A stretch of 64,000 nt of DNA from assembly GCF_000004195.4 (NCBI RefSeq), contig NC_030683.2:5775815-5839814 (forward strand), written 5' to 3'. Below, one piece after another: positions 1 to 11,534 of this stretch. Positions within the stretch are counted from its first letter, which is position 1, and every line of letters begins with the position of its first letter. The DNA comes from Xenopus tropicalis (taxonomy: Eukaryota; Chordata; Amphibia; Anura; Pipidae). A model generated the notes under the pieces. That model was not told the DNA's origin and made no database searches. It saw nothing but the letters and a program-made list of their open reading frames with translations. A program made the position numbers and the translations under genes.

Positions 1-304
1 AAAAGCCAATTTTTTTTTCCGTTTAATCATACGCCGCGTGCCTCATTCGCTCAGCGAATCCGTCACCCGCGGAACTATCTGAGCGCAGACTTTATTAAGT
101 GCTTGAGTCACGGCTTGGGGGGTTCACTGGGGGGGGGTTCAAAGCTCAAGTTATTTATGATGGAATCAAATAAAGGGGAAAATGTCCATTGTTCCCAGAA
201 ACAGACCAAGCGTGCGCTTAATAGAGTTCCAGGTCCCACCTCTCAGCGCCGGCACTGATCAAACATAAACTTATAATCACTGTACCATGGCGGCGGCACC
301 GGGA
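1..304. other. Non-coding flank, no feature recognised
   Basis: No gene, known repeat or RNA is recognised here. The stretch has two G-runs near 117-137 and otherwise mixed composition. It ends where the first CAGGTATGGGA MITE begins. Confidence 0.5.
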
Positions 305-1312
305 TACAGGTATGGGACCTGTTATCCAGAATGCTCGGGACCTGGGGTTTTCCGGATAAGGGATCTTTCCCTAATTTGGCTCTCCATACCTTAAGTCTAC
401 TAAAAAAATCATTAATTAAACCCCCCAATAAGAATTAATTATATCTTAGTTGGGATCAAGTACAGGTACTGTTTTATTATTACAGAGAAAAGGGAATCAT
501 TTAACCATTAAATAAACCCAATAGGGCTGTTCTGCCCCCAATAAGGGGTAATTATATCTTAGTTGGGATCAAGTACAGGTACTGTTTTATTATTACAGAG
601 AAAAGGGAATCATTTAACCATTAAATAAACCCAATAGGGCTGTTCTGCCCCAATAAGGGGTAATTATATCTTAGTTGGGATCAAGTACAGGTACTGTTTT
701 ATTATTACAGAGAAAAGGGAATCATTTAACCATTAAATAAACCCAATAGGGCTGTTCTGCCCCCAATAAGGGGTAATTATATCTTAGTTGGGATCAAGTA
801 CAGGTACTGTTTTATTATTACAGAGAAAAGGGAATCATTTAACCATTAAATAAACCCAATAGGGCTGTTCTGCCCCAATAAGGGGTAATTATATCTTAGT
901 TGGGATCAAGTACAGTACTGTTTTATTATTACAGAGAAAAGGGAATCATTTAACCATTAAATAAACGCCAATAGGGCTGTTCTGCCCCCAATAAGGGGTA
1001 ATTATATCTTAGTTGGGATCAAGTACAGGTACTGTTTTATTATTACAGAGAAAAGGGAATCATTTAACCATTAAATAAACCCAATAGGGCTGTTCTGCCC
1101 CCAATAAGGGGTAATTATATCTTAGTTGGGATCAAGTACAGGTACTGTTTTATTATTACAGAGAAAAGGGAAAAATTAGAACACTAATATATATATATAT
1201 AATATTTTACTATAGGAGGTACTTTTTCACTATATAATGGAGTCTTTGGGAGATGGCCTTTCCGTAATTACTTTCTGTATAATGGATTTCTGGATAACAG
1301 ATCTTATACCTG
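305..1312 (+). mobile_element. CAGGTATGGGA MITE, copy 1, with internal 112-bp array
   Basis: The left end reads TACAGGTATGGGACC and the right end reads CTTATACCTG as its inverted partner, so both terminal inverted repeats survive. The body between the ends carries no open frame of note and consists mostly of a tandem array. TA precedes the left end; the right flank reads TT, so a TA target duplication is plausible but imperfect here. The family is one I recognise from Xenopus genomes as a non-autonomous DNA transposon; I cannot assign its superfamily with certainty. Confidence 0.8.
428..1170 (+). repeat. 112-bp tandem array inside MITE copy 1 (about 6.6 units)
   Basis: The phrase ATAAGGGGTAATTATATC, or a close variant, recurs at about 428, 541, 653, 766, 878, 991 and 1104, a period of 111-114 bp. 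Units are nearly identical; variation is mainly four versus five C in the GCCCC(C)AATAAGG run, plus a few point changes. The last unit breaks off into AT-dinucleotide sequence near 1185. Confidence 0.95.
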
Positions 1313-1824
1313 TTTTTTATCCTGTAGCTGTAGAGTCTGCCTGTAGCTCTTACTGAACTCCAATTCCCAGCATCCTTTGGCTGTTTTATGGGGGTCTCAG
1401 CTGGGTGACCCCTTTGGAGATAAAGCTGCTGGGCTTTAGCCATAGGAAAGAAAGGGGCTCTATGTTTGGAATGCTGTTTCCTATAATAACAGGCAAGTGT
1501 TTATGTATTGCAGTATGAGTGGGCCACTTGTATGTGAAAAGCCCCCAGATTAGCATGGGAATGAGCCCGGCAGCTGTGAAAGCTAATTTGCTGTTGCCCT
1601 CGGATTAGCACATGGGGACACTTTCCTGGCCCGATTGTAGGTTAAAATAACAGAACTAAACTGATACTTTAGAGAATTGAAGCTCAGGGCAAGTGAATGG
1701 GGTGTGAGTCCAGCTGCGGCTTTGCTGGCCCCGGGGCCACACATCATCAATATATCGCCATTTACTTTGGATTTTCTTTGATCCAATATCTACCCAATAA
1801 TCCCATTCAGAACAACAATATAAG
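1313..1824. other. Non-coding spacer between two MITE copies
   Basis: No gene is visible. The phrase AATTCCCAGCATCC near 1361 resembles the 'GCTGGGAATTGTAGT' end motif shared by several vertebrate repeats and also seen near 4420 and 59350, so part of this is probably an old repeat fragment. Confidence 0.4.
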
Positions 1825-2749
1825 TACAGGTATGGGATCCCTTATCCGGAAACCCCTTAATCGCCCAGAACAGTCTCCGAATTACGGGAGCCCGGATCCC
1901 CGATATGACTCCATTTTAACAGAATTATAAAGGATTTTGATAAATCGACGACTTTTTCTCTGTAATAATAAAACAGAACCTGTACTTGATCCCAACTAAG
2001 ATATAATTACCCCTTATTGGGGGCAGAACACCCCTATTGGGTTTATTAATCGGTTAAAATGATTCCCTTTTCTCTTAATAATAAAACAGTACCTGTACTT
2101 GATCCCAGATATAGAAGTACCCCTTATTGAGGGCCGGCTTATTGGGTTTATTCTAATGGTTAAATGATTCCCTTTTCTCTGTAATAATAAAACAGTATCC
2201 TGTGACTTATCCCAATTAGGTATATAAATTACCCCTTATTGGGGCAGAACAGCCCTATTGGTTTATTTAATGGTTAAATGATTCCCTTTTCTCGTGTGAA
2301 TAATAAAACAGTACCTGTACTTGATCCCAACTAAGATATAATTACCCCTCTTATTGGCCGGCCAGCATAAACAGGCCCTATGGGGTTGACCTTTAATGGT
2401 TAAGAGTGAGGCCGCTTTTCTCTTTGAATAATAGAAACAGCCAGTTACCTGTACCGATCCCAACTTAAGATAATAATTACCCCTATTGGGCCAGAACAGC
2501 CCTATTGGTTGGTATTTAATGAGGTAAGATGATTATCCCTTTTCTCTGTAATAATAAAACAGTACCTGTACTTGATACCCAACTAAGATATAATTACCCA
2601 TTATTGGATGCAAAACAATCCTATGGGGTTTAATTAATGTTTTATTGATTTTTTAGTAGACTTAAGGTATGGAGATCCAAATTACGGAAAGATCCCTTAT
2701 CCGGAATACCCTTGGTCCCAAGCATTCTGGATAATGGGTCCTATACCTG
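1825..2749 (-). mobile_element. CAGGTATGGGA MITE, copy 2, reverse orientation, noisy internal array
   Basis: Starts TACAGGTATGGGATCC and ends GGGTCCTATACCTG. The internal array (about 1930-2640) holds about six 112-bp units in the opposite orientation to copy 1. Unlike the other arrays it is full of small insertions and deletions, for example CTCGTGTGAATAATAAAAC near 2294 and extra bases around 2355-2450. The noise looks technical rather than evolutionary because the two ends of the element are much cleaner. Confidence 0.85.
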
Positions 2750-2947
2750 AACAAACATACCAAAAAACTCTATATTTTCCTCTCCGTTGTTTTATTTTCA
2801 GGACCGACTGACTTTGCAGGACCGACTGGGGCTCCCGCCCCCCCCCCCCGCGAGGGCCCCCCTAACCCCCTCTGTTACAAGAAGACACTGAATTTTTATA
2901 AGATTTACGCTTCTTATTATGGACTTTCCATCAGAACCTCCATCAGC
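2750..2947. other. Spacer with poly-C tract
   Basis: Short non-coding spacer with a direct repeat of CAGGACCGACTG (near 2800 and 2818) followed by a C-run near 2838-2850. No gene seen. Confidence 0.5.
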
Positions 2948-3735
2948 AACTTTGCAATTAGTCTTCATTATTTATTTGTTATAGTTTTTGAATTACTTGC
3001 CTTCCTCTCTGCAGCTTTCAAATGGGGGTCACTGACCCCGGCAGCCAAAAAACAATTGCTCTTGAGCTTGCAATTGCATTATCATCATTTCTTTTTATTT
3101 CTAACCCTTATAATCATATCCTGTCTCTCGTTCAAACCACTGCCTGGTTGCTAAGGTAAGCAAGACCGTAGCAACCAGAGGGCTGCTGAAATGCCAAACT
3201 GTCGAAATTGCCCATACACTGCCAGATCCAGTTGTGGGTGTCTGGGTGTGATTTGGCTATCCATGTACAGTGCCAAATTGGGCCAATCCAAACATTGGGC
3301 TGAGTATTAGATCATACAATGGAGCTACGGAGGCCAATCGGATGGGACTGAATCAACCTGCTGATGGAGTCTGATTGGATTTTCGAAGCTGTAGAATTAT
3401 ATCTGGCCAATTTCGCCCAAGTATTGGTCAGGCAGACCCGTCGGAGGGCCCCATATAGGACCAATAAACTGCTGACTTTGACAATTAGCGTGTGGCTAGC
3501 AACCAATCAGCAGTTTAGAATATAAATAGCAGAGGGTCTAAACAGAAAAATAAGAAATAGGCACAACAATAAAATTCAGTTGATCCATCAGGTTCTTCAT
3601 TGCCGGGGTCAGTGACCCTGACAACCAGGCAGCAATTTCATTTGCCAGCCAGAAAGAGGCAGAATAAGACGGAGACCAAATGAAAAGTCGCTTAGGTCGA
3701 CAATTTGTTTAAAGGTGAACTTTCCCCTTTTTTTC
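2948..3735. mobile_element. T2/Kolobok-like MITE copy, interrupted by a second repeat
   Basis: 2948-3195 carries phrases of a repeat that recurs at 12.3-13.4, 27.3 and 36.5 kb: GCAATTAGTCTTCATT, CAAATGGGGGTCACTGAC and CTGGTTGCTAAGG. The complementary part resumes near 3520-3735 and ends GTTTAAAGGTGAACTTTCCCC, which contains the TTTAAAGGTGAAC end typical of TTAA-targeting T2 elements. The interior, about 3196-3520, contains CCCATACACTGCCAGATC, like the palindromic TTAA elements at 23.4 kb, so it is probably nested. I am sure of the shared repeat and less sure of exact limits. Confidence 0.65.
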
Positions 3736-4547
3736 AATTTCTTTTATAGAAAAATATTATTTTAGCAATAAACTAGGGAAATAACACAAAAAAAGAAACT
3801 ATTGATCAAAACATTTCAGCATAATATAGGAAACCGGTTGTAGCAACCGGTACACATCGGTCACAACAAAGAGCGCCATGGGTATATATGTTAGCGAATC
3901 AGGCCCGGCTGTGTATGGAAGCCCCTATTGCCTGGCCCTTTGGCTGAAGCCCAGTCTCAGACTTTCGCAAGGAGTCTCATTACCCCCCTTTTTAAAAAGC
4001 TCCTCAAGCTGTCAGCCCCCTTCAGACACAATGTATTTAATAAAAAGCCATCAAGCCTTGTAAAAATGCCTGCATGTAAGTGCCACGTCCAATAATAGCC
4101 GGCTGTGTGACCATCCCCAGCTAATCATAACCAATGACATCAGCCGGCTGTGATTGGGCGAGCCCCACGGAGTGTTAGCTACATCTCGACAGCTTTACAA
4201 CTCCTCGGCATCGCCGTTATTAAAATCGTACCGTTTTCTAAGATTCGATGCTTTTTTTTATTTTTTTTTTAATAAAGTAAGTGGAGAAACTGAAGATGGG
4301 AGAGAAACTAGGACTGTTAGCCACGGCAACGGTCCCCCCCCCCCCCCCTATCACTAACAGATGTCGGGGGGTCTCAGTATGAAGAGTATCAGGCATAAAA
4401 CTGATCTGTTATCTTGCTGAACTACAAATCCCAGCATTCCTTCCATTGGGAATTCTGGGAATTGCAGTTGACTAATTCAGTAAAAGTGAGAATTTGGTGG
4501 CTTCTCTCTAGAGCAGAGCTCTTTAGACTCCCAGCCCCCAGCTTGGC
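3736..4547. other. Non-coding, no gene recognised
   Basis: Contains a T-run near 4253-4270 and a C-run near 4336-4348. The pair AACTACAAATCCCAGCATTCC (near 4419) and GGGAATTCTGGGAATTGCAG (near 4448) are inverted copies of a common repeat-end motif. Small open frames here are not coding-like. Confidence 0.5.
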
Positions 4548-5420
4548 TCATAACCAGGTAACAGATATCAAGCTGGGGTTCTCATGGGATCTAGAATTGC
4601 AAAGAGACCCCCCAGACAATGCTCTGACGCCCCTAGACTGGGCCAACCCAATAATCTGGGAACCACTGCTCTAGACGATGGTCTCCGCCAATATAATGAA
4701 TACAAATATGGACTCAAGGAGACGTGGCACTTAGCCAAGGCCCCTCGGCTCATAACCAGGTAACAAATATCAAGCTGGGGTTCCCATGGGATCTAGAATT
4801 GCAAAGAGACCCCCAGACAATGCTCTGACGCCCCTAGACTGGGCCAACCCAATAATCTGGGAACCACTGCTCTAGACGATGGTCTCCGCTAATATAATGC
4901 ATACGAATATGGACTCAAGGAGACGTGGCACTTAGCCAAGGCCCCTCGGCTCATAACCAGGTAACAAATATCAAGCTGGGGTTCCCATGGGATCTAGAAT
5001 TGCAAAGAGACGTTCTCCCTTAGATCTCACTCTCAATGGCCTTCAGGAAGGGAACCCCCAGCTAATGCTCTGACACCCCTAGACTGGGCCAACCCAACAA
5101 TCTGGGAACCACTGCTCTAGACGATGGTCTCCGCTAATATAATGCATACGAATATGGACTCAAGGAGATGTGGCACTTAGCCAAGGCCCTTCAGCTCATA
5201 ACCAGGTAACAAATATCAAGCTGGGGTTCCCATCGGATCTAAAATTGCAAAGAGACGTTCTCCCTTAGATCTCACTCTCAATAGCCTTCAGGAAGGGAAC
5301 CCCCAGCCAATGCTCTGACGCCCCTAGACTTGGCCAAACCAACAATCTGGGAACCACTGCTCTAGACCATGGTCTCCACTAATATAATGCATATGAATAT
5401 GGACTCAAGGAAACACCTCT
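4548..5420 (+). repeat. Tandem block of about 200-245 bp units, four copies
   Basis: CATAACCAGGTAAC recurs at 4548, 4751, 4952 and about 5196. Units carry CAAGCTGGGGTTC, TCTGGGAACCACTGCTCTAG and ATGGACTCAAGGAGACGTGG. The third unit has an extra 44 or so bases (ACGTTCTCCCTTAGATCTCA...) shared with the fourth, so that insertion preceded the last duplication. No coding potential. Confidence 0.9.
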
Positions 5421-6010
5421 TAGAATGTTCTTCCATCTTCTATGAGTTTATTTCCAACTCCATGCCCAACAGATATAAATATATATTGGCTGATGATGAT
5501 GATGGCCAATGTCAGGCTATAGGCAACCTCGTCTCTTTAACCAACCCACCTCAATTAAAGGTTATTATACCCTTCATGTTTACCAAGTAGCAAACTAATA
5601 GAAGTATGGTCACTTCTTGCTTATACTGAAGTAGGGACCTGGACTGAGTGGCCAAATCATGGAACGACCCAATGATCTTCCATGTATGGGCAGGTAATAG
5701 CCATTTTGGCACACAAAGAAGAGGCCATTTGCCCTACAGTTCTGGTTTGAGCATTCAGCTCTCAGTTGGAGTTTGGAGTTCAACTCAAAATGTAGAAGTT
5801 CAGGTTGGGAACTGTCCCCATTTTGCCCTTCTGTCGCCATCTTTCAGTATACTTATATATGAATACTTTACCTTGCTTTTGTACCTATGTGGAGTAACCA
5901 ATAGCAACTAGTCTCCCATTTGTTACCATTTTCCTTTCTGACTCAATGTGTGCAAAGCTAAATGCTTATTGGTTACTATGGGTAACTGGTGCGGTACAAC
6001 CTTGCACATA
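5421..6010. other. Non-coding, no repeat recognised
   Basis: Mixed sequence without splice-flanked open frames or RNA genes that I can support. A short GAT run lies near 5492-5505. Confidence 0.45.
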
Positions 6011-6264
6011 GGGTTGCTACCTTTGCCGGTGGCTAAACTCGGACAAGGGGGCGGGGCTTGCAGCGGCACGGGGGGTGGGCGTGATTATGTCAGGGGTGGG
6101 CACAATGATGTCGGTTGCAGTTATGACACGGGGATGGGGTTATTGCATCACTAAGGTGCAATTGGATGGATGTCTGTCCAGTTTTAAATCGGACAGAAAG
6201 TTATGAAGGGACGGCCCTTAGAAAAACAGAAATGTCTGGATCAAAATCGGACAGGTGGCAACCC
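6011..6264. mobile_element. Short element with GGGTTGCYACCT inverted ends
   Basis: The left end GGGTTGCTACCT (6011-6022) pairs with AGGTGGCAACCC at the right (6253-6264), 11 of 12 positions matching. The interior is G-rich with repeats of GGGGTGGGC. A relative of the right half, TGGATCAAAACCAG...GGTGGCAACCC, lies at about 55975-56005. I see no clear target duplication, so this is a probable MITE rather than a certain one. Confidence 0.5.
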
Positions 6265-6436
6265 AAACGGGCTGAAGAAAAACCAAATTGTTCAGGTCAG
6301 AACCATACAGGGAGCAGCCCTGCTTGCACGTCTGTTAGTAGATAATAGCCGGTGTATACTGAAAGCCTACGCAAATCTGAAACTGCTATAAAGGAAATAA
6401 TGGATACTATAAATATTAGATGGATACAAAGGAAAA

Positions 6437-8264
6437 CAATGAATGACTTGTAGATTGTAAGCTCTTTTGGGGCAGTGCTCCCTTTCTACCCTGCCTGTGA
6501 CGTGAAGCGTGAGGCTTTTACTACCTCTAGTTACTCTGTGATGATTGTTAAGCCTAGCGGCTAGTTAGAAGCAGGGCGTCCCTTGCCCCTCCTGATCGGA
6601 TGTTAGCACTTCTGCTTTAATGATAGCTTACTGCGTGATGTTGTTAGGATGGTGTATAGGCACTGTTTGGGGCAGGGCTCTGCTTTCTCCCTCCTGTACG
6701 GAATGGTTGCTTTATATGTTACTCTGCGTGAGTGTAGAGTGCCAGTGAGGCAGAAGCTTGCCTTTTTGCGGCACGGAGGCTCATCTTACCCTGCTCCCTG
6801 TAATCGGTTATTGGTTGCTTGTATATGTACTCCTCTGCTGTCAGACCGGATGTAAGGAATCTGTTTGTGGGCAGGCTCTTCCCTGCGTAGTGAGGTGCGC
6901 GGTTATCTGATTGCCATCCCCGGATAATTTACTCCTGTAGACGTGTAAGCTTCTTTGCGAGGGCAGTCCCGTTCCCCGTCCTGTATCGGTTACTGATTGC
7001 GTTTATGATGTTACTCCTATGCCCTGTAGCACCGCGTTAAGCTTCCGTTTTGGCAGGCTGCTCTCGCCGTCCTGTTGATCGGTTATTGGTCATGGCTGTA
7101 TCCCTCTGTTACTCCTGTTGTAGAAGGTAAAGCTTTTGGGCAGGGCTCGTCTTTCCCCTCCGGCCATGTTATGCGTGTTACTGATGTACTGTGTAATGTA
7201 TTCCCTCCTGTGCCCGTTAGGGTGTAAGAACTCGTTTTTGGGGCAGGGCTCCCGTCCCCTCCTGTTATCGGGTATCTGATTGGCTGGTACCTTACTGTAA
7301 TGACTCCTGGTAGAGTGCAAGCTGCGTGATTTGGCAGGCTCTGCGTTCTCCTCTCCCTGTGATCGAGATGTCTACCGTTGGTTCTCTTCTACCTATTTAC
7401 TCCTTGTAGAGGTTGTTAAGCTCTTGTTGGGCAGGCCTCTCTTCCCCTCCTGTATCGCGTACTGATTGCTTTTATATGTTACTCCTTGTAGTGAGGTGTT
7501 ACAGCTCTTTCTTACCAGGGCTCTCTTCCCCTCGCTGCTATCGGTTACTGATTGCTTATATGTTACTCCTTTGTAGAGTGTAAGCCCTCTTTTGGGCAGG
7601 GCTCTCTTCCCCTCCTTGATACGTTATTGGTTGCTTTTGTAATAATGTGGCTAAGCTCGCCTGTGTAGAGTTAAGGGGCGTGCATGTGTTGGCAGGGCCT
7701 CTTCCACACTCGCCTGCTACTCGGTTACTATTGCCCTGTATTATCGCTTGACTGGCCTGGATGTATGAGTGTAAGCTCTTTTTAAGCGCGAGGGCTCCGG
7801 CTTTCTCCCTCCTGTATCGGGTTGCTTGATTGCAGTATGTCCCCTACGCCTTGAATGTAGATGTGAAGGCTCTGGTTTTGGCAGGGGCTCTCGGGGTCCA
7901 CCTCCAAGTAGTCCGGTTATTGGTTGCTTTATATTGCCTTACCTCTTCCCCGTTAGAGGTGTAAAGCTCTTTGGGCAGGGCTCTCTTCCCCTCCTGTATC
8001 GTTACTGATTGCTTTATATGTTACTCTTGTAGAGTGTAAGCTCTTTTGGGCAGGGCCCTCTTCCCCCTCCTGTATCGGTACTGATTGCTTTATATGTTAC
8101 TCCTTGTAGAGTGTAAGCTCTTTTGGGCAGGGCTCCCTTCCCCTCCTGTATCGGTTATTGATTGCTTTATATGTTACTCTGTATGTCCAATGTGTGAAAC
8201 CCACTTATTGTACAGCGCTGCGGGATATGTTGGCGCTTTATAAATAAATAATAATAATAATAAT
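6437..8264 (+). repeat. 77-bp tandem array grown inside an L2-like 3' tail
   Basis: The block starts TTGTAGATTGTAAGCTCTTTT and ends TGTACAGCGCTGCGGGATAT, TGTTGGCGCTTTATAAATAA and a (TAA)n tail near 8245-8264. Those phrases are the conserved 3' end of L2-type LINEs and the SINEs that share it. Between them a unit of 76-77 bp (TGTAAGCTCTTTTGGGCAGG ... GCTTTATATGTTACTCC) repeats about twenty times. The three units before 8170 are clean; units between about 6640 and 8010 are riddled with small indels. No protein is encoded. Confidence 0.85.
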
Positions 8265-9180
8265 GACAGGGGAACATGGCTATAGCTTTAGTGCTGATCT
8301 ATAGGTGGGAATTCTCCCAAATATTTGGCAAATAGAAGACAAATGGCGGCACGGGGCTGGGGCTACGATCCCTCGCTCCATAATGAATGCATTACAATTA
8401 AACGAGTGACACATCCAGACACATCCAGCCCCTTCTCCTCTATAAATTCCAACTAATGGGGCATTTTTTTTCGGAAAAATGTGTTGGAAAGAAGAGGGGG
8501 GGCCCATAAATCAGGCGGGGTTTCCTGGCATACGCTGGCACTGCCGGGCCTTTTTATTTCACTCAAATTATTCCATTTGTTCGTGGAGATATTTTAATCC
8601 CGCCTGACCTCAAACTTCCCGTGAACCAGCCTCTAAACAAAAGGCCGCCCGCAGCCTCCGCCGTAAATCTGTTGTCTCCCTTCCCTGCTCTCAACCTGGG
8701 ATCATAGATCATCCCCCAGAACAGCATCTTGCTTCAATTTATTCAATTAAGTCGAGTAAAAGCCCTTGTAAGTTTTGCAGATGTTGCTCCATTCTAAGGG
8801 CCCAGAACGTACACGAGAGTTCAGCAGCCGGAGGTTAAGGAAAGGTTGCTCTTCGGAGCAGCCAATGGGAGGCCGGGGGTTCCGCTCTCTCTGTATATTT
8901 GGAATATGGCCGTCTGCGTCGGGCGCGGAGGGAAGAAAGGTGCCCAGGATCTTTATGGAAGTGAGAAATGGAAGGCAAAGTCCCAGTCGTCCAGCTGTTC
9001 CAACAATATCCTCCGGCACATTGTGCATGTCACTATAATGAGCGTGGGAGGCTGCGGCACAACTATCTCAGCTGCACGTGTGTGTGTTACAGTTCTACCC
9101 GTATGTACGCAGGGACTGATATAGCGAGGCTCATCTACAAACAGAGCTCGTGGGAATCACCGGGGGCAAGGGGGTTCCTA
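8265..9180. other. Repeat-poor island, candidate conserved non-coding element
   Basis: No known repeat phrase occurs here. It mixes CpG-bearing GC sequence (8640-8670, 8860-8930) with AT-rich cores such as TTTATTCAATTAAGTCGAG near 8738. Open frames up to 93 codons overlap on both strands, which argues against any one being real. The call rests on composition only; conservation was not tested. Confidence 0.3.
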
Positions 9181-9189
9181 GTGCATTTT

Positions 9190-10290
9190 GTCCGTAGGGG
9201 AGTGCCAGAGTGCCGGATCACTGCGTGCCAAAGGGGTGTGGGCCGGAGTCCAACTGTGCCAATGTTGCCGGATCACTTCGTGCCCATAGTGTGCCGATCC
9301 GACTGGAATGCCAAGTGGTGGCCGGAATCACTCGCGCCAGGTGTGCGAATCACTCGTACGCAGGTGTTGCGCCGGTAGTCTTATCTCGTGGGCCAGGGGT
9401 AGGGGGTCTCACCGACGTGTGTCCGGATCACTCGTGCCAACATTGGAGTGCCGGATCCAGCGGTCCGATGCGCAATTGGTGCCGGTTAGTCACTATGGCC
9501 AGATGTGGACGGTCCAGTCACTTGGGTTGCCAATGGTGCCCGGTAGGTCACTTAGTTGCAGATGTGGCCGGAATCACTTAGCGGGTGCCAATGGTGGATC
9601 TCGCTTACGGATCACTAGTGCCAAGGTGCCGAGATCACTTAGTGGAGCCAATGGCGCAGCTCGGAGATCGAGCTAGTGCGCAATTGTGGGGAAACCGGTC
9701 GCTGCTTCGCAAGCGTGTGACTCGGATTTCATCTCGTGCCAGTGTGTGGCGCGTTATCACTCGTGGGCCAAAGGTTTCTCCGTGCCGAGATCACGTGTTA
9801 GTGCCAATGTGTCCGGGAGATCACTAGTGCCAATGGGCCGGATCACTCGCGCCAGGTGCCGGAATCACTCGTTGCCAGATGTGCCGGAGCACTCGTGCCA
9901 ATGTGCCGGATCACTTCTTTGCCAATGTGCCGCGATCACTTAAGGCCAATGTGCCGCGGATCACTTGGTGCCAATGTGCCGGATCCACTATTGGCCAATG
10001 TGCCAGATCACTCGTTGCCAATTGTCGGATCATAGTGCCAATGTTGCCGGATTCCACAAGTGCCAATGGGGCCGGGATCACTAGTGCCAATGTGCCGGAT
10101 CACTAGTGCCAATGTGCCGGATCACTCGTGCCAATGTGCCGGATCACTAGTGCCAATGTGCCGGATCACTAGTGCCAATGTGCCGGATCACTAGTGCCAA
10201 TGGTTAGCCGGGATCACTCAGTTGTCCCATCACTCGTGCCAGTGTGCCGAAGCACTCGTAGCCAGTTGTGCGGATCACTTGGCAGGGCTC
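9190..10290 (+). repeat. 22-bp satellite (GTGCCAATGTGCCGGATCAC family)
   Basis: Between about 10075 and 10200 the unit TAGTGCCAATGTGCCGGATCAC repeats without error at 22-bp spacing. From 9190 to 10075 the same motif is recognisable but interrupted by frequent one- to several-base indels. The frames of 75-136 codons here are translations of this repeat and are not genes. Confidence 0.9.
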
Positions 10291-10337
10291 TGTCAATTTG
10301 GGCTGATCGGTTAAATAACAAAGTATCGCCAGTATCC

Positions 10338-10850
10338 GCCCACTTTAAAGGGGAACTTGGGCTTCTGAACCAAAATCACACAACACAGAAACCCCTAATA
10401 CCCCTATCCCTGTAATCTGTATGAATAAATCCCATTTATATACTGAAATCCAGCTGCAAAACAGTTCTTCCCTTTCTGCATCATTTGAAATCCTGGCAGG
10501 GGAGGAGGGGCTAAAACACTGATGTTACAAAATATAACAACTTCACCACAGCTTACAGACAGCATGCAGGAACTACAAAACCCACAATGCATTGCACTGG
10601 GATATTCCTTTCCTTATTGACATCACGTGTGCAGCAGGGGATTGTGGGATTGGGAGGAGGCACGCTGAAGGCAGGCAACTATAGTTATATTTTATTTGAG
10701 TCACAAAGTAGCCAACCAGATCAGCAGGGGAACAGGGGGCGGGGCTTAGGGAACTGTTCCAAACCAGATTATTACATTAAAAGTCATTTTCTCTTGGAGA
10801 AAAGAAATGAAAAAAGCTCAAAAGATGTTTCTGATATTTAACAAATCTGA
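10338..10850. mobile_element. TTTAAAGGGGAAC-ended dispersed repeat (T2-like)
   Basis: Begins CTTTAAAGGGGAACTTGGGC, the kind of end carried by TTAA-targeting T2/Kolobok MITEs in frogs. The interior holds AACTACAAAACCCACAATGC and GGGGATTGTGGGATTGGGAG, roughly inverted to each other. I recognise the style of repeat but not an exact family, and the right end is not sharp. Confidence 0.45.
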
Positions 10851-11334
10851 ATAGAGAGTCGAGGGAACGTGGCGGAGATACACGCCGAGACCGCCGGCTG
10901 TCTGAGCAGTCTGACATACCCAAGATGCCTGATGTCTCTGCTTTATCTCCACCACCGCCTCCCTGGGTTCATAACAACACGGCTTTACTTACCCTTTAAA
11001 CCAATCTTTCTTCTGCTGAGGGGAATGTTCTGGGCAGAGTGAAAGTGTCTATGAGAACAAAGTGCTTCCCCCTGCGTATGAGATAATACCATGATTAACA
11101 GATGTTTAATTGTGTCATTCATCAAGGGGGGGGGTAGTTGCCCAAAGGCCGGAGGCGGGGTGTAAGTTATTGCCCCACTGCAGGTGCCGGCACTATTCAT
11201 TACAGGAATCACCGACCCCAGAGATATTTGTTTTCTTTTCCACTGAATGAGGTATAAATGATCGACTTTTACAAGGAACATTTATTGGTTGGAGATTAGT
11301 TCAGATTCATCACCAGCAGGGATTTACTAAAGCT
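10851..11334. other. Non-coding, no repeat recognised
   Basis: Mixed sequence with a short G-run near 11126-11134. Nothing in it supports a gene. Confidence 0.45.
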
Positions 11335-11534
11335 GCCCAGAACATTCCTTCTCTGTATATTTGTATTTATACATATGGGTAGGGGGTGCCATAGTGTTTC
11401 CCTTAGACAGTACAGTTATTGTGTGGACAGTATCAGGGTAGGAGGTGCATTGTAGACAGTTGTAGTGCCCAGAACATTCCTTCTCTGTATATTTGTATTT
11501 ATACATATGGGTAGGGGGTGCCATAGTGTTTCCC
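11335..11534 (+). repeat. Direct repeat pair of about 68 bp
   Basis: GCCCAGAACATTCCTTCTCT through GTGCCATAGTGTTTCCCT is present at 11335-11403 and again at 11467-11534 with essentially no change, separated by about 63 bases. It is a young local duplication with no coding role visible. Confidence 0.9.

Noticed and set aside
5948..6154. 68-codon G-rich frame near 6.0 kb
   Set aside because: Lies across the GGGTTGCYACCT element; glycine richness comes from GGGGTGGGC repeats.
8968..10106. Series of overlapping plus-strand frames of 75-136 codons
   Set aside because: Translation of the noisy 22-bp satellite and its flank; frame changes follow the indels.
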